From: a virus
IMG/VR virus record: IMGVR_UViG_3300032116_000102
Coordinates: 1-64,000 of that record
DNA: 64,000 nucleotides
Direction: 5' to 3' (one strand)
Positions 32,095 to 40,516 of this stretch are shown in pieces (position 1 is the stretch's first letter; each line of letters opens with the position of its first letter). The position numbers were made by a program, and so were the translations under genes. The notes under the pieces are model-generated. The model saw only the letters and a list, made by a program, of their open reading frames with translations, was not told the origin of the DNA and made no database searches.

Positions 32095-32336
32095 TGTCAA
32101 CACCAACTCACGATCAATTCACTTTTCTTTACGAAGACGAAGGCAAAAAAGTTTTGTGCGAATTCCAGGCGGTCTTCACTGAAGAAGTCGTCCGGGAATT
32201 TGCAGACTTTGTACGGGGCTGTGGGCATCATGACGACAATGTTTTTGGTGCCATGGCTCAGTTAGCTGCAGACTACTTTGAGTGTAAAGAGAATCCTGTC
32301 CTTCCAATTGCTAAGGACAATGAGGATCTAGACTGA
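32094..32336 (+). CDS. Acidic protein, 80 aa
   Basis: Starts MSTPTHDQFTFLYEDEGKKV by TGATG overlap with the SSB gene. Acidic C-terminus. Probably co-expressed with SSB. Unrecognised. Confidence 0.55.
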   Translation: MSTPTHDQFTFLYEDEGKKVLCEFQAVFTEEVVREFADFVRGCGHHDDNVFGAMAQLAADYFECKENPVLPIAKDNEDLD

Positions 32337-32346
32337 GCCTCCGTCC

Positions 32347-32369
32347 TGGGATGACGTTAAACTCATCCA
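32347..32369 (+). promoter_or_regulatory. GACGTTAAAC hairpin A4
   Basis: GGATGA (32349-32354) pairs with TCATCC (32363-32368) around CGTTAAAC. Preceded by CGTCCTG as in A2. Ends about 20 bases before the ATG at 32390. Confidence 0.6.
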
Positions 32370-32389
32370 CTCCTGACTACGAACAAACC

Positions 32390-33406
32390 ATGACTACCTC
32401 CATGACCACCAAGAAAACTGCTGCGCTTGCAACACGTGGACTCGACTCCTTCCGGATGTTTCAGTCCAAAGAATTTGTATCTGGCTACCAGAACCTCGTC
32501 ACAATTCAACCTCTCAACAAATCAAAAGTACGCGGATGGTTCATCCGTAAATCCGATCTTGATACCTGCGGTTGGCTTGCAACTGAAGATCAGTTTGCTA
32601 AAGGCTCAGTCATCTGGGATTACAAGCAAACGTTTGGCATGGCACCCAACACCTCCGTTGAAGAGGGCTTGAACTTTACTGAGCCACGCATTCAAATCCT
32701 GTTGCGTTCTCCTCTGATGGTTGAAGAAACCACAGGAATGCGTCAAACGATTGGTACCTTTGAGCACCCAGAGGTTAAGGAATTGTTTGATGCCGACAAG
32801 ATTGCAGCCGACCTTGCCAACAGCAAGGGCGAGATGTACAAGCGTAAGTACAGCGTACGCACCAAATACCTCATCTACATTGTGACTGAGGACAACAAGC
32901 GTGCCCATAAGATCCCAATGGTCCTTACCCTCAAGGGTCTAAACGGTACCGATGTATCCGATAAGGTCAAGCTGTACGAGAAAGAAATGTCCAAGTGCCT
33001 GAGCAAGGCGCTGGATTCTGAAGTGCCCCTTGCCTTTAATGAAAAGTTCTACGCCACTACCGTATTTGCTCCGGTACTTGCCAATGAGATGCGTGGAGCC
33101 AACAACGTTGAGATCTGCGCAATTGAATCTTTTGACATCCCTGATTACAGCGATCAAGACGCCGCCGTCGAATCGCTGAGCCGCATGTCAATTCCTGATG
33201 AAGATCGTGAATCAACCTGGAAGTTCCAGGAGATGTTTGGTGATTACATCAATCAACATGCACGTCAAGATGCAGAGAAGTTGGGTGGTGCCTATGGCAT
33301 CAAGCAAGGTGTCGAGATTCTGCCTGTGTCCCGTACCACGGATACAGTTGATGTGAAGGCTCTGCCCTCTCGTGATCCAATGACTGGAGAAGACAGCTCA
33401 CTTTGA
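32390..33406 (+). CDS. Possible DUF5895-type protein, 338 aa
   Basis: Start MTTSMTTKKTAALATRGLDS after the leader CTACGAACAAACC; the longer frame starts inside hairpin A4. The central region has VRGWFIRKSDLDTCGW and IPMVLTLKGLNGTDV. The pattern recalls DUF5895, a domain I associate with cyanobacteria and their mobile elements, but this is from memory. Location next to SSB suggests a DNA replication or recombination role. Confidence 0.55.
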   Translation: MTTSMTTKKTAALATRGLDSFRMFQSKEFVSGYQNLVTIQPLNKSKVRGWFIRKSDLDTCGWLATEDQFAKGSVIWDYKQTFGMAPNTSVEEGLNFTEPRIQILLRSPLMVEETTGMRQTIGTFEHPEVKELFDADKIAADLANSKGEMYKRKYSVRTKYLIYIVTEDNKRAHKIPMVLTLKGLNGTDVSDKVKLYEKEMSKCLSKALDSEVPLAFNEKFYATTVFAPVLANEMRGANNVEICAIESFDIPDYSDQDAAVESLSRMSIPDEDRESTWKFQEMFGDYINQHARQDAEKLGGAYGIKQGVEILPVSRTTDTVDVKALPSRDPMTGEDSSL

Positions 33407-33658
33407 GTTGACATCTGGGTTAGCCAATCCGTCAGGTTCAACTGAAACATTGTTGAAAATGAACATGTCTTGGACTAACCCACGAATTACACCTTGACGT
33501 TGCGTAGCGATCCTTGCTAAAAGGGTCGCTATTTCCTTTAACGTATTAACCGAATCACAATCTTGAATTGATCGTTTGACTTTTTCTTCCCAGAACTTGT
33601 CATCAAGCGTTGGTTCGATTTGAAATTTGGTTAAAGGTACGTATTTAATTTCGTCCAT
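33398..33658 (-). CDS. Helical protein on opposite strand, 86 aa
   Basis: Starts MDEIKYVPLTKFQIEPTLDD and has amphipathic helices (IQDCDSVNTLKEIATLLARI). Converges tail-to-tail with the 338-aa gene with a nine-base overlap. A lone leftward gene in the early block may have independent control. Unrecognised. Confidence 0.55.
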   Translation of the reverse strand: MDEIKYVPLTKFQIEPTLDDKFWEEKVKRSIQDCDSVNTLKEIATLLARIATQRQGVIRGLVQDMFIFNNVSVEPDGLANPDVNSK

Positions 33659-33739
33659 TTTGTATTAATTTGTTGCAACAATTCTACTTACCTAATCAAC
33701 TACCACGCAAACTTTCCATTTGTGTTAAGGATTCCTAAC

Positions 33740-33949
33740 ATGAAACCTGAAGAAACGTCAGCGATTAAAACAGCTGGTGCAACATTTGCAGCTAGTGCAG
33801 TAGTTGCTTCTATCATTGGAAACCCCGTGTGCTGGGCCGCTGTTCTCTACGGCACCTACCGCATGGGCAAGGCTGCGTACAAACACGCCAAAGCCAATGC
33901 TAAGATCAAACCGAATCAGGAAGAAGACACGTCGTTTTGGCACGTCTGA
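33740..33949 (+). CDS. Membrane protein, 69 aa
   Basis: Start MKPEETSAIKTAGATFAASA; an Ala-rich hydrophobic stretch (about 10-43) followed by a Lys-rich tail. Membrane insertion likely. Unknown function. Confidence 0.5.
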   Translation: MKPEETSAIKTAGATFAASAVVASIIGNPVCWAAVLYGTYRMGKAAYKHAKANAKIKPNQEEDTSFWHV

Positions 33950-33979
33950 TTTCCGTTCCACTCAACCCAACTCAAACTC

Positions 33980-34924
33980 ATGTCGATCCAGGCGCAGACC
34001 GAACTCCATTCGGCGCAAGCTCTTATTTATTCTCGCTCCAACATCCGGAGGGCGTATCCGGAATTTGATGACACCGCAATTGCTGGGATTTATTTGCGAG
34101 GCGACAATTGCATTGTGGTGCGTCATGATGGTAGCGAGCAAAGCTACGACCGGACACTAATCAAAGCTCGGTTCCAGACTTACACCAATCGTCTCAAAGA
34201 TTTCTTTTCTTACCTTGGTCCCAATTACCGTGGCCCTAGTGTATGGCATAACAATGCTTACATTCTTTTTAAGGGCTGGCACTACACGCACGCACTCGGA
34301 CATCTGACCTCCAATGCAAAACTACAAGCTCACTGGGCAGACAAATTTATACACGTATCAGACCCCGCTAAAATCACAGCGCTCCTTCAGTCTGACCAAA
34401 CGGACCTGGGCCATCTGGTGGCGCCAGACGGACTTCGGCTTCCGAATCGGCCGCTTGATATGGACACTGAGCTGGACGACAGCCAAGAACAACAGCCGTT
34501 GTTTGGCAAACCTAGCTGCTCGTGTGGGTCGTTTCAACGTCAGCTCAACAACCTATCTGCTTTCCAAGAAGAGATCGAGGGATTTAAACCCTGGTGCATC
34601 CATCTGACTTGGTTCAACAAGTACAGGGAACTATTGTGTAAGCGCACGGATGTCCGGAATGCCAGTCCTAGTGGTACCCCAGATAAGTGTGTGGCCTGGT
34701 GGTATGCACCGACCGCTGATCACGTCAGTGACGGACGCTTTGTTTTATTGCATACTAAGTCAGGGGCACAGGCTCCACTGACGCACTGGCGTACTTACAA
34801 ACCCAAAGAAGTGTTCACACAGCATGATGCTTGGGATTTATTTTTCAATATGATGGAGGCGGGTTACACACCATTCCCTGGTACATCACTGCCACAACTC
34901 AAAGCTGCTATCAAAAAACAATGA
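33980..34924 (+). CDS. SWIM zinc-finger protein, 314 aa
   Basis: SCSCGSFQRQ ... FKPWCIHLTWF (about residues 180-212) is the CxC...CxH pattern of SWIM fingers, which bind DNA or proteins. The rest is unrecognised. The leader is CACTCAACCCAACTCAAACTC. Overlaps the next gene by ATGA. Confidence 0.6.
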   Translation: MSIQAQTELHSAQALIYSRSNIRRAYPEFDDTAIAGIYLRGDNCIVVRHDGSEQSYDRTLIKARFQTYTNRLKDFFSYLGPNYRGPSVWHNNAYILFKGWHYTHALGHLTSNAKLQAHWADKFIHVSDPAKITALLQSDQTDLGHLVAPDGLRLPNRPLDMDTELDDSQEQQPLFGKPSCSCGSFQRQLNNLSAFQEEIEGFKPWCIHLTWFNKYRELLCKRTDVRNASPSGTPDKCVAWWYAPTADHVSDGRFVLLHTKSGAQAPLTHWRTYKPKEVFTQHDAWDLFFNMMEAGYTPFPGTSLPQLKAAIKKQ

Positions 34925-35178
34925 CACCTGACACAAAAGAACTGGTTGACAAAGCACTTGAGTTGCTTGATAAACCAGTTGAAGCTAAAGCAACCACTGA
35001 ATTTCACACCTATCACCTTGAAATCCCTGATGATATCCACTGGATTTTGGTGGCATTGGGGGCAGGATCCAAACAACATCAAGAAGATTATGCAGAAAAA
35101 GTATTGATTGATTACGCTGTCTTGTGTTATGACCGCATGGCAGCTATGGATTCAGACAAAACTAAACAAGAAAAATGA
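34921..35178 (+). CDS. Small protein, paralogue of the next gene, 85 aa
   Basis: MTPDTKELVDKALELLDKPV; the core YHLEIPDDIHWILVALGAG then EDYAEKVL aligns with YSLHLEVDEDTYWGLVKLGA then ETYAENLL in the following 55-aa protein. Tandem duplication of a small unknown domain. Confidence 0.55.
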   Translation: MTPDTKELVDKALELLDKPVEAKATTEFHTYHLEIPDDIHWILVALGAGSKQHQEDYAEKVLIDYAVLCYDRMAAMDSDKTKQEK

Positions 35179-35342
35179 TGTTATCTAACGGCAAATACTC
35201 TTTGCACCTTGAGGTTGATGAAGACACCTACTGGGGTCTTGTTAAACTTGGTGCCGAGATTAGAACCGATTGTGAAACCTATGCAGAAAACCTACTTGGA
35301 GGACATGTTGAATCTGAACTCGATCGAAAAGCTGCAGATTGA
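35175..35342 (+). CDS. Small protein, paralogue of the previous gene, 55 aa
   Basis: MMLSNGKYSLHLEVDEDTYW starts by ATGA overlap. See the previous gene for the alignment. The following gene starts within its 3-prime end. Confidence 0.5.
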   Translation: MMLSNGKYSLHLEVDEDTYWGLVKLGAEIRTDCETYAENLLGGHVESELDRKAAD

Positions 35343-35496
35343 ATACATTGATGAAGAGGATGGTACCGGTACCATTCATATTGAATGGGATGACACAGAT
35401 CCTGATCTTCAATGGTGGACCGACTTGGGTCCAGAAGGTCAAGAAACCTTTATAATTGATGCACTCTATGCTGCCCTTGAGTGCTATGTCGATTGA
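35305..35496 (+). CDS. Acidic protein, 63 aa
   Basis: Start MLNLNSIEKLQIEYIDEEDG gives a 38-base overlap with the preceding gene; other starts overlap more. Strongly acidic (IEWDDTDPDLQWWTDLGPEG). Unrecognised. Confidence 0.5.
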   Translation: MLNLNSIEKLQIEYIDEEDGTGTIHIEWDDTDPDLQWWTDLGPEGQETFIIDALYAALECYVD

Positions 35497-35878
35497 CACC
35501 TACGGACTCCCGTCCGAGCAATACGAAGAGTTCTTTGAAGACAACCTACAATTTTCTGCAAAGCTCTACGTCAAGGCCTGTCAGATCCTTAGGGATAACG
35601 GTGCTGGTGCCATTGATTTCAAGACGACTCTTGATCTGTATCAAGAAGCTATCTATGGAACCAATGATGACTGTCGCAAGTACCAGAAGGTCAACAACCC
35701 TGAAGCCGTCAAGGACAACGATTTGTTTGGCCTGACCCCATCCAGGGAAGAGCTGATGGAAGAGATCCAGGCTGTCAACGTCAAGGTTGAAGCGCTGGTC
35801 GACTACATCGCACGGCTAGTCGAGACCACAACCGATGGTCTCGATCGACTAGCTGAAGCCATGGATAAAGACGCTTGA
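35486..35878 (+). CDS. Unknown helical protein, 130 aa
   Basis: Start MSIDTYGLPSEQYEEFFEDN. C-terminal helices VNVKVEALVDYIARLVETT suggest a coiled coil. Unrecognised. Confidence 0.55.
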   Translation: MSIDTYGLPSEQYEEFFEDNLQFSAKLYVKACQILRDNGAGAIDFKTTLDLYQEAIYGTNDDCRKYQKVNNPEAVKDNDLFGLTPSREELMEEIQAVNVKVEALVDYIARLVETTTDGLDRLAEAMDKDA

Positions 35879-35893
35879 CTGGCCTGGTAGACT
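35875..35893 (+). promoter_or_regulatory. TTGACNNNCCTGGTAGACT motif, copy 2
   Basis: TTGACTGGCCTGGTAGACT, 16 of 19 bases as at 19638-19656. Followed by TAATAT. Lies upstream of hairpin A5. Confidence 0.3.
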
Positions 35894-35919
35894 AATATCC
35901 CACGGGGGTGTGGGCGTCC

Positions 35920-35942
35920 TGGTCATGACGGTAAACTGACCA
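35920..35942 (+). promoter_or_regulatory. GACG(G/T)TAAAC hairpin A5
   Basis: Stem TGGTCA (35920-35925) with TGACCA (35937-35942), loop TGACGGTAAAC (one base different from A2). Preceded by CGTCC. Ends 19 bases before the ATG at 35962. Confidence 0.6.
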
Positions 35943-35961
35943 CTCCACTTCATCTCAACTC

Positions 35962-36081
35962 ATGTTTGAATCCTTGTTTGCTGCTGTACTTCCAGTTGTT
36001 AAAGATCTTCTTTGGGCCGCCGCAGGCATGGCCCTTACCTACTTGCTCAACAAAATCCAAACTCAATTCAACACCATTTGA
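35962..36081 (+). CDS. Small amphipathic/membrane peptide, 39 aa
   Basis: MFESLFAAVLPVVKDLLWAA is followed by AGMALTYLLNKIQTQFNTI; one probable membrane helix. The leader CCACTTCATCTCAACTC and hairpin A5 support it as a real gene. Confidence 0.5.
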   Translation: MFESLFAAVLPVVKDLLWAAAGMALTYLLNKIQTQFNTI

Positions 36082-36083
36082 TC

Positions 36084-36797
36084 ATGGCTCACATCACTCA
36101 GACTAAACTTGAAGATCTAAATATCATCAAGCTATACGAGCACTATGGTGCCCTGGAACGCTCTCTTCCTCTCCTTACTCCTGAGTCCCAGGAACTGGCA
36201 AAGGCCGAGCTGGAATGTTGCGCCAACCTACGGTCTGAAAAGATTGATCGTGTCCATTACGCGATGGCTGCCCATGAAGATGCTCTGGAGCGAATTAAGA
36301 AAGAAGGAGATCTGATCGCCCAGGCCAAGCGTCACCATGAGTCGCAACTAAATCAACTCAAGAACTTGCTAGGTTGGCTACGGCGTGCATTGCCGCTGGA
36401 CTGCAACAGAATTCAAGGCAGGAACTATGAGTTTGTCCTTTCCAAGAAGAAGGACCTCACGGTCGAGATCACATCGGATCCGGAGTTTTGGCACACTGAC
36501 GAAAGAAAAAAGTACTGCATCCAGCAGGAAGTCACCACAACCAAAAGAATCGTGGTACGTTCAATGTCAGGAGAAGTTCTATCCGATAGAACAGAACCCA
36601 AAACAAAAACAGAAACCCTCCCAAACCTTGATGCAATCCGCAACGCTTACCAAAACGGTGAACACCTACCGACTGGAGTCAAAGTCGAGCAACAATATGC
36701 AATCCGAAAAAATCGCCTCTTCTCTACCAAGTGGATGGAAGCACAAGCACCCGAATATTTCGGAGAGCTTCTACCGGAACCTGACTCCGCCGACTGA
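36084..36797 (+). CDS. Unknown helical protein, 237 aa
   Basis: Start MAHITQTKLEDLNIIKLYEH two bases after the previous stop. Long helical N-terminal half, then SKKKDLTVEITSDPEFW. This pattern resembles phage siphovirus Gp157-type proteins (helical array plus beta domain), but that is tentative. Confidence 0.5.
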   Translation: MAHITQTKLEDLNIIKLYEHYGALERSLPLLTPESQELAKAELECCANLRSEKIDRVHYAMAAHEDALERIKKEGDLIAQAKRHHESQLNQLKNLLGWLRRALPLDCNRIQGRNYEFVLSKKKDLTVEITSDPEFWHTDERKKYCIQQEVTTTKRIVVRSMSGEVLSDRTEPKTKTETLPNLDAIRNAYQNGEHLPTGVKVEQQYAIRKNRLFSTKWMEAQAPEYFGELLPEPDSAD

Positions 36798-36816
36798 CTT
36801 GGAAGATGCACACATC

Positions 36817-37047
36817 ATGATGTGCTGCCATCAACAATCCGTTGATGACTTCCAGATGCAGATCGATATGCTGGATATTGAAATCAGCATGCTCTGTGAA
36901 GAGGGGCGTGAAGTTCCCGCCTATCAAGAAGCCAAGCTTGATGAGCTAGAAGAACGTAAACTCAAACTGCTTTCGGGTAAACGGTTTCATCAGAATGCAC
37001 GCCATGCCTATTGGTATGTCACTGCACGTGGTGATAAAAACAACTGA
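36817..37047 (+). CDS. Coiled-coil protein, 76 aa
   Basis: MMCCHQQSVDDFQMQIDMLD; two charged helices (YQEAKLDELEERKLKLLSG). A longer in-frame upstream start would overlap the 237-aa gene by about 100 bases. Unrecognised. Confidence 0.5.
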   Translation: MMCCHQQSVDDFQMQIDMLDIEISMLCEEGREVPAYQEAKLDELEERKLKLLSGKRFHQNARHAYWYVTARGDKNN

Positions 37048-37080
37048 AGTAAAATAACCTAACAGTGCAGTTGGGGTTCC

Positions 37081-37344
37081 ATGGCAAATGAAGAGCTGAT
37101 CAGTAAATTACTGCAGAGCTTCACGGCAGATGGGACCCCACTTCCTGCGTTAATCGGTAATAAGTTGGAATGGTCGGTCACAATCTTGACCGCTGCCATG
37201 CTTTCCAATGAAAACCTGGCATCATCAATGGATGCAGAAGAGATGGTTGATGCTGCAATCAACTACTCCAATCTGATCCAAGAACGTCTTGGTTATTACG
37301 AAAGCGTCAAGGTCCATTCTTTAGAACGACTTCTCGGTACTTGA
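37081..37344 (+). CDS. Unknown protein, 87 aa
   Basis: Starts MANEELISKLLQSFTADGTP; helical. Unrecognised. Confidence 0.55.
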   Translation: MANEELISKLLQSFTADGTPLPALIGNKLEWSVTILTAAMLSNENLASSMDAEEMVDAAINYSNLIQERLGYYESVKVHSLERLLGT

Positions 37345-37385
37345 TAAAAGTTACTGCTACAGTATTTGAGTCTTCTTTGGATTAA

Positions 37386-37583
37386 ATGGAACCTGTTGTT
37401 GTGCCAAGGTTGACCGTATCCTTTGCGGTTGACATTGACGTTGAATATAATTCCTTCGGTGGTAAAACTGCCGATGAAATTGCAGACGCTCTACAAGATG
37501 ATCTTGATGATCTGTTATTTGAGTTGAGCCCTTACGTCAAAGGCGTCTATACTTCTACAACAGCCGTTAACTTCAATGACTGA
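37386..37583 (+). CDS. Acidic protein, 65 aa
   Basis: Starts MEPVVVPRLTVSFAVDIDVE; beta strand then acidic helix (EIADALQDDLDDLLFEL). Unrecognised. Confidence 0.5.
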   Translation: MEPVVVPRLTVSFAVDIDVEYNSFGGKTADEIADALQDDLDDLLFELSPYVKGVYTSTTAVNFND

Positions 37584-37866
37584 CAACCTCGAAAAGAAGC
37601 TCCGCACTGCCGGTGCCTTTGATACGCCTTGGCTGAAAGAGCAGCTCCGTAATTGGAACACCAAAGCCGAGCAAAAGAAAGCAGACTTTATGGAGCACAT
37701 GTATCAGTGCTCTGGTCGTAGCAACGGTTTGTACACCGGCCTGTGGCAAGACTTCTGCCTGACAGAAGCTGGTCCTTACTGCCGTGATGAATACTTCCGT
37801 CGCGTTGAATTTGTCAAAGATTTAGAAGCCGGTAAGTTTGCAGGACAAGAAGTTATTCTTTCTTGA
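37576..37866 (+). CDS. Unknown protein, 96 aa
   Basis: Starts MTDNLEKKLRTAGAFDTPWL, overlapping the previous gene by eight bases. Aromatic-rich centre. Last gene before a strong terminator. Confidence 0.55.
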   Translation: MTDNLEKKLRTAGAFDTPWLKEQLRNWNTKAEQKKADFMEHMYQCSGRSNGLYTGLWQDFCLTEAGPYCRDEYFRRVEFVKDLEAGKFAGQEVILS

Positions 37867-37896
37867 CAACGTAACTGAAGCTACAACTTAGAATAG

Positions 37897-37930
37897 GGGA
37901 GTGCTTCATTATTAAAGCATTCCCTTTTTT
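37897..37930 (+). terminator. Rho-independent terminator
   Basis: GGGAGTGCTT (37897-37906) pairs with AAGCATTCCC (37915-37924), followed by six T residues. Marks the end of the early block; the next ATG follows at once. Confidence 0.85.
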
Positions 37931-38107
37931 ATGGATGAGCGATCTCCTATCGCTGCTCTTAGGCAGCTTGATATCAATTACATCCTTTATGTAACAGAAA
38001 GAAATAACCCCAAATGTAAACAACCGGTGTCAGATGATTGGTTGCAGGGCTATCATCAAGCTGTAAAGGATCTTGCTTCTTACCTTGGCACAAACCACGC
38101 AACCTGA
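37931..38107 (+). CDS. Small protein, 58 aa
   Basis: MDERSPIAALRQLDINYILY starts directly after the terminator T-run. Overlaps the next frame by 35 bases. Unrecognised. Confidence 0.45.
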   Translation: MDERSPIAALRQLDINYILYVTERNNPKCKQPVSDDWLQGYHQAVKDLASYLGTNHAT

Positions 38108-38498
38108 TACGCTTAACCAGGTTTATTCAGAAGCCTTTGAAGAGTTCAATAAAAAATTACGTGCACCTGATGGGCTAACGGCTAAAGACCGTAGAGAATC
38201 CACCAAAGAAAAATCAGACTACATCAAACAAAACTTCAAACCAGAGGCTGATGTGCTTAAAGCCCCAGACAACAAATGGTCGGACTTTTTTCAGGAGTCC
38301 AAGAGCAAAGCAAAAGAACGCCTGCGTGAACACCTAGGCGATACCGTTAGCGAATTTGTTGACACCAACGTCTTGACTGGCAATGAATTTTTTGAGGTAT
38401 TGCTTGAAGTGGTCTATGACAACTGGCAATACTACCAAAAAAATGCAAACGAAAATCAAGCTTTACTCAAGCTTTTGCAGAATGTAAATAACGATTAA
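38073..38498 (+). CDS. Helical protein with TTG start, 141 aa
   Basis: No upstream ATG fits; TTG at 38073 after AAAGGATC is the best start. The body (EAFEEFNKKLRAPDGLTAKD) is charged and helical. Possibly a scaffold or assembly protein, as it precedes virion genes. Confidence 0.55.
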   Translation: MLLTLAQTTQPDTLNQVYSEAFEEFNKKLRAPDGLTAKDRRESTKEKSDYIKQNFKPEADVLKAPDNKWSDFFQESKSKAKERLREHLGDTVSEFVDTNVLTGNEFFEVLLEVVYDNWQYYQKNANENQALLKLLQNVNND

Positions 38499-38517
38499 TT
38501 ACATTTGATGCGTATTT

Positions 38518-38545
38518 GCAGTGGCCGTAAGGTCACTGCTTTTTT
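38518..38545 (+). terminator. Rho-independent terminator
   Basis: GCAGTGGCC (38518-38526), GTAA loop, GGTCACTGC (38531-38539), then six T residues. Confidence 0.85.
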
Positions 38546-38592
38546 ATGTCAAACATACTGAACCTAAAATAAAATCACGTAGCTAAAGACTA

Positions 38593-39912
38593 ATGCCTAA
38601 CTATAGAGATCCAACGGACGAGAACTTATACCCCGTACATAAAGTTCAGACTTGTAGTGGGCGTCCATTAGAAGTAATTACTGCAAGTGGAAATAATGTT
38701 TACGTCCAGCCAGCTGGCATGGCAGGCGATGCTTTTGGACGTACTCGCGTATCAGCGCCTTTAACTTTATTTGATTCAAGCCATCGTTATAACGACAATG
38801 GTTTGTGGTCGACATCCAGTGGCACAGGGGCAACTTATGCATTTAATGCAAACGAAGGCCTTGTTGATCTCAATGTAACCACTGCATCTGGATCTGAAAT
38901 CATCCGGGAAACAACTAAGGTTTGTTCATATCAACCAGGGAAATCCCTGTTGTTTATGTCAACCTTTGTCATGAATCCTGCAAAGGCAAACCTACGACAG
39001 CGAGTTGGTTACTACGGTGCTGCCAATGGCATGTACCTGGAAGTCAGTGGTACTACAGGACCAGCCCTGGTCGAACGTAGCTCAGTAAGCGGAAGCGTTA
39101 ATGAGACACGGGTGCTACAAGCCAACTGGAATATTGACAAACTGGATGGCAACGGACCATCTGATTTTACCCTTGATATCAGCAAGGCGCAAATCCTTTG
39201 GTTTGATATTGAATGGCTTGGTCTTGGTACTGTGCGTGCAGGGTTTGTAATCAATGGTTCATTTATTCACTGCCATTCATTCCATCACGCCAACTTAATT
39301 ACATCCACCTATATAACAACGGCATCGTTGCCGTTGCGTTATGAAATTACCAATGTAGGTACTACGGCAAGCAGTAGTACCTTAAAGCAAGTCTGCTCAA
39401 CCGTACTGTCGGAAGGCGGCTATGAACTGCGTGGTGCACAGTCTGCAATCGGAACTCCAGTTGCCTCTCCGCGTGATTTGACAAACGCTTCTACTGAGTA
39501 TCCTGTCATCTCTATCCGCCTTAAATCAACCCGTCTTGACGCAATTGTCATCTTGACTGCGTTGTCAATTATGGGTATCACCAATAACGCAAACTACAAC
39601 TGGAAAGTGATTGTTGGTGGTACAACCTCAGCTGGTTCATGGGATACCACGGGAACTAATTCATCCGTTGAATACAACATCACTGGTACATCCTTTACGA
39701 TTGGTACAGGACGCATCCTGGCCAGTGGTTTTGCCACCGGTTCCAACCAAGGGTCGACTGTTATTGACATCTTGAAAGAAGCATTGTTTTCATTCCAGCT
39801 AGAGCGTAATGGTCTGACTGGTACGCCCATAGAATTAACTTTGGCGTGCAGTACTGCACAAGCTGGTTCTGACATCCTTGCCTCTATGGACTGGGAAGAG
39901 ATCAGTCGTTAG
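38593..39912 (+). CDS. Virion structural protein, 439 aa
   Basis: Beta-rich throughout with many Ser/Thr/Gly repeats; it contains GMAGDAFGRTRVSAPLTLFD and GYELRGAQSAIGTPVA. Proteins with this layout are annotated as structural in cyanophages as I recall them. It may be a tail, decoration or capsid-surface protein. Stands alone between a terminator and a short gap. Confidence 0.65.
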   Translation: MPNYRDPTDENLYPVHKVQTCSGRPLEVITASGNNVYVQPAGMAGDAFGRTRVSAPLTLFDSSHRYNDNGLWSTSSGTGATYAFNANEGLVDLNVTTASGSEIIRETTKVCSYQPGKSLLFMSTFVMNPAKANLRQRVGYYGAANGMYLEVSGTTGPALVERSSVSGSVNETRVLQANWNIDKLDGNGPSDFTLDISKAQILWFDIEWLGLGTVRAGFVINGSFIHCHSFHHANLITSTYITTASLPLRYEITNVGTTASSSTLKQVCSTVLSEGGYELRGAQSAIGTPVASPRDLTNASTEYPVISIRLKSTRLDAIVILTALSIMGITNNANYNWKVIVGGTTSAGSWDTTGTNSSVEYNITGTSFTIGTGRILASGFATGSNQGSTVIDILKEALFSFQLERNGLTGTPIELTLACSTAQAGSDILASMDWEEISR

Positions 39913-39964
39913 CATGAAATTGTGTAATTAGTTCCCGTTACAATAGAATTACTGCTAAAAAATT

Positions 39965-40516
39965 ATGTATACTCCTGGTCCTCAAACGGTTCCTATCCCA
40001 CAAACCCCTGGACCTGAAGCGTTGCCTGAACCCCAGGCTAAGCCAAAAGGTCCGGCGCGTTCAAAGAATGGTGATGTTGGGGCCTTCATCCAGCAGTGCA
40101 TCTCCCTCTGCTCCTACCTCAAGGAACTTCAGACACAATCCCATCTGATTCACTTGAACTACGAGGGGCCGAACTTCCTCGGGGTGCATGCCTTCCTTGG
40201 AGATCAGTACGAAGCTCATCTGACTCAATTCGATACGTTGGCTGAATTCATCAGGTCGATGGATTACCTGATGCCAATGTGCGCCAGGGGTTTGGCTGAT
40301 GCCGGCCCTGGTATCCAACACGTTACCAGCTACAAGGGAACCGATCAACTCACCACGTACTACAAGAACCTGGAGGAGCTGGGCATGAAGACCAAAAAGC
40401 TGGAGCCCATTGCCGCCAAGGTGGGTGCCATTGATATCCAGAACTACATGGCTGACCTCTGTGGTCAAGCCTTTAAGGCCGCTTGGTTCGTTAAGGCTAC
40501 GTTGCGGAATGGTTGA
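39965..40516 (+). CDS. Unknown protein, 183 aa
   Basis: Starts MYTPGPQTVPIPQTPGPEAL; Pro-rich start (about 1-30), then a helical domain. Overlaps the next gene by TGATG. Probably a virion protein. Confidence 0.6.
   Translation: MYTPGPQTVPIPQTPGPEALPEPQAKPKGPARSKNGDVGAFIQQCISLCSYLKELQTQSHLIHLNYEGPNFLGVHAFLGDQYEAHLTQFDTLAEFIRSMDYLMPMCARGLADAGPGIQHVTSYKGTDQLTTYYKNLEELGMKTKKLEPIAAKVGAIDIQNYMADLCGQAFKAAWFVKATLRNG

Noticed and set aside
15230-36000. Known riboswitch or ribozyme families (glutamine, preQ1, hammerhead) for the leader hairpins
   Set aside because: The conserved bases of those families as I know them are absent.
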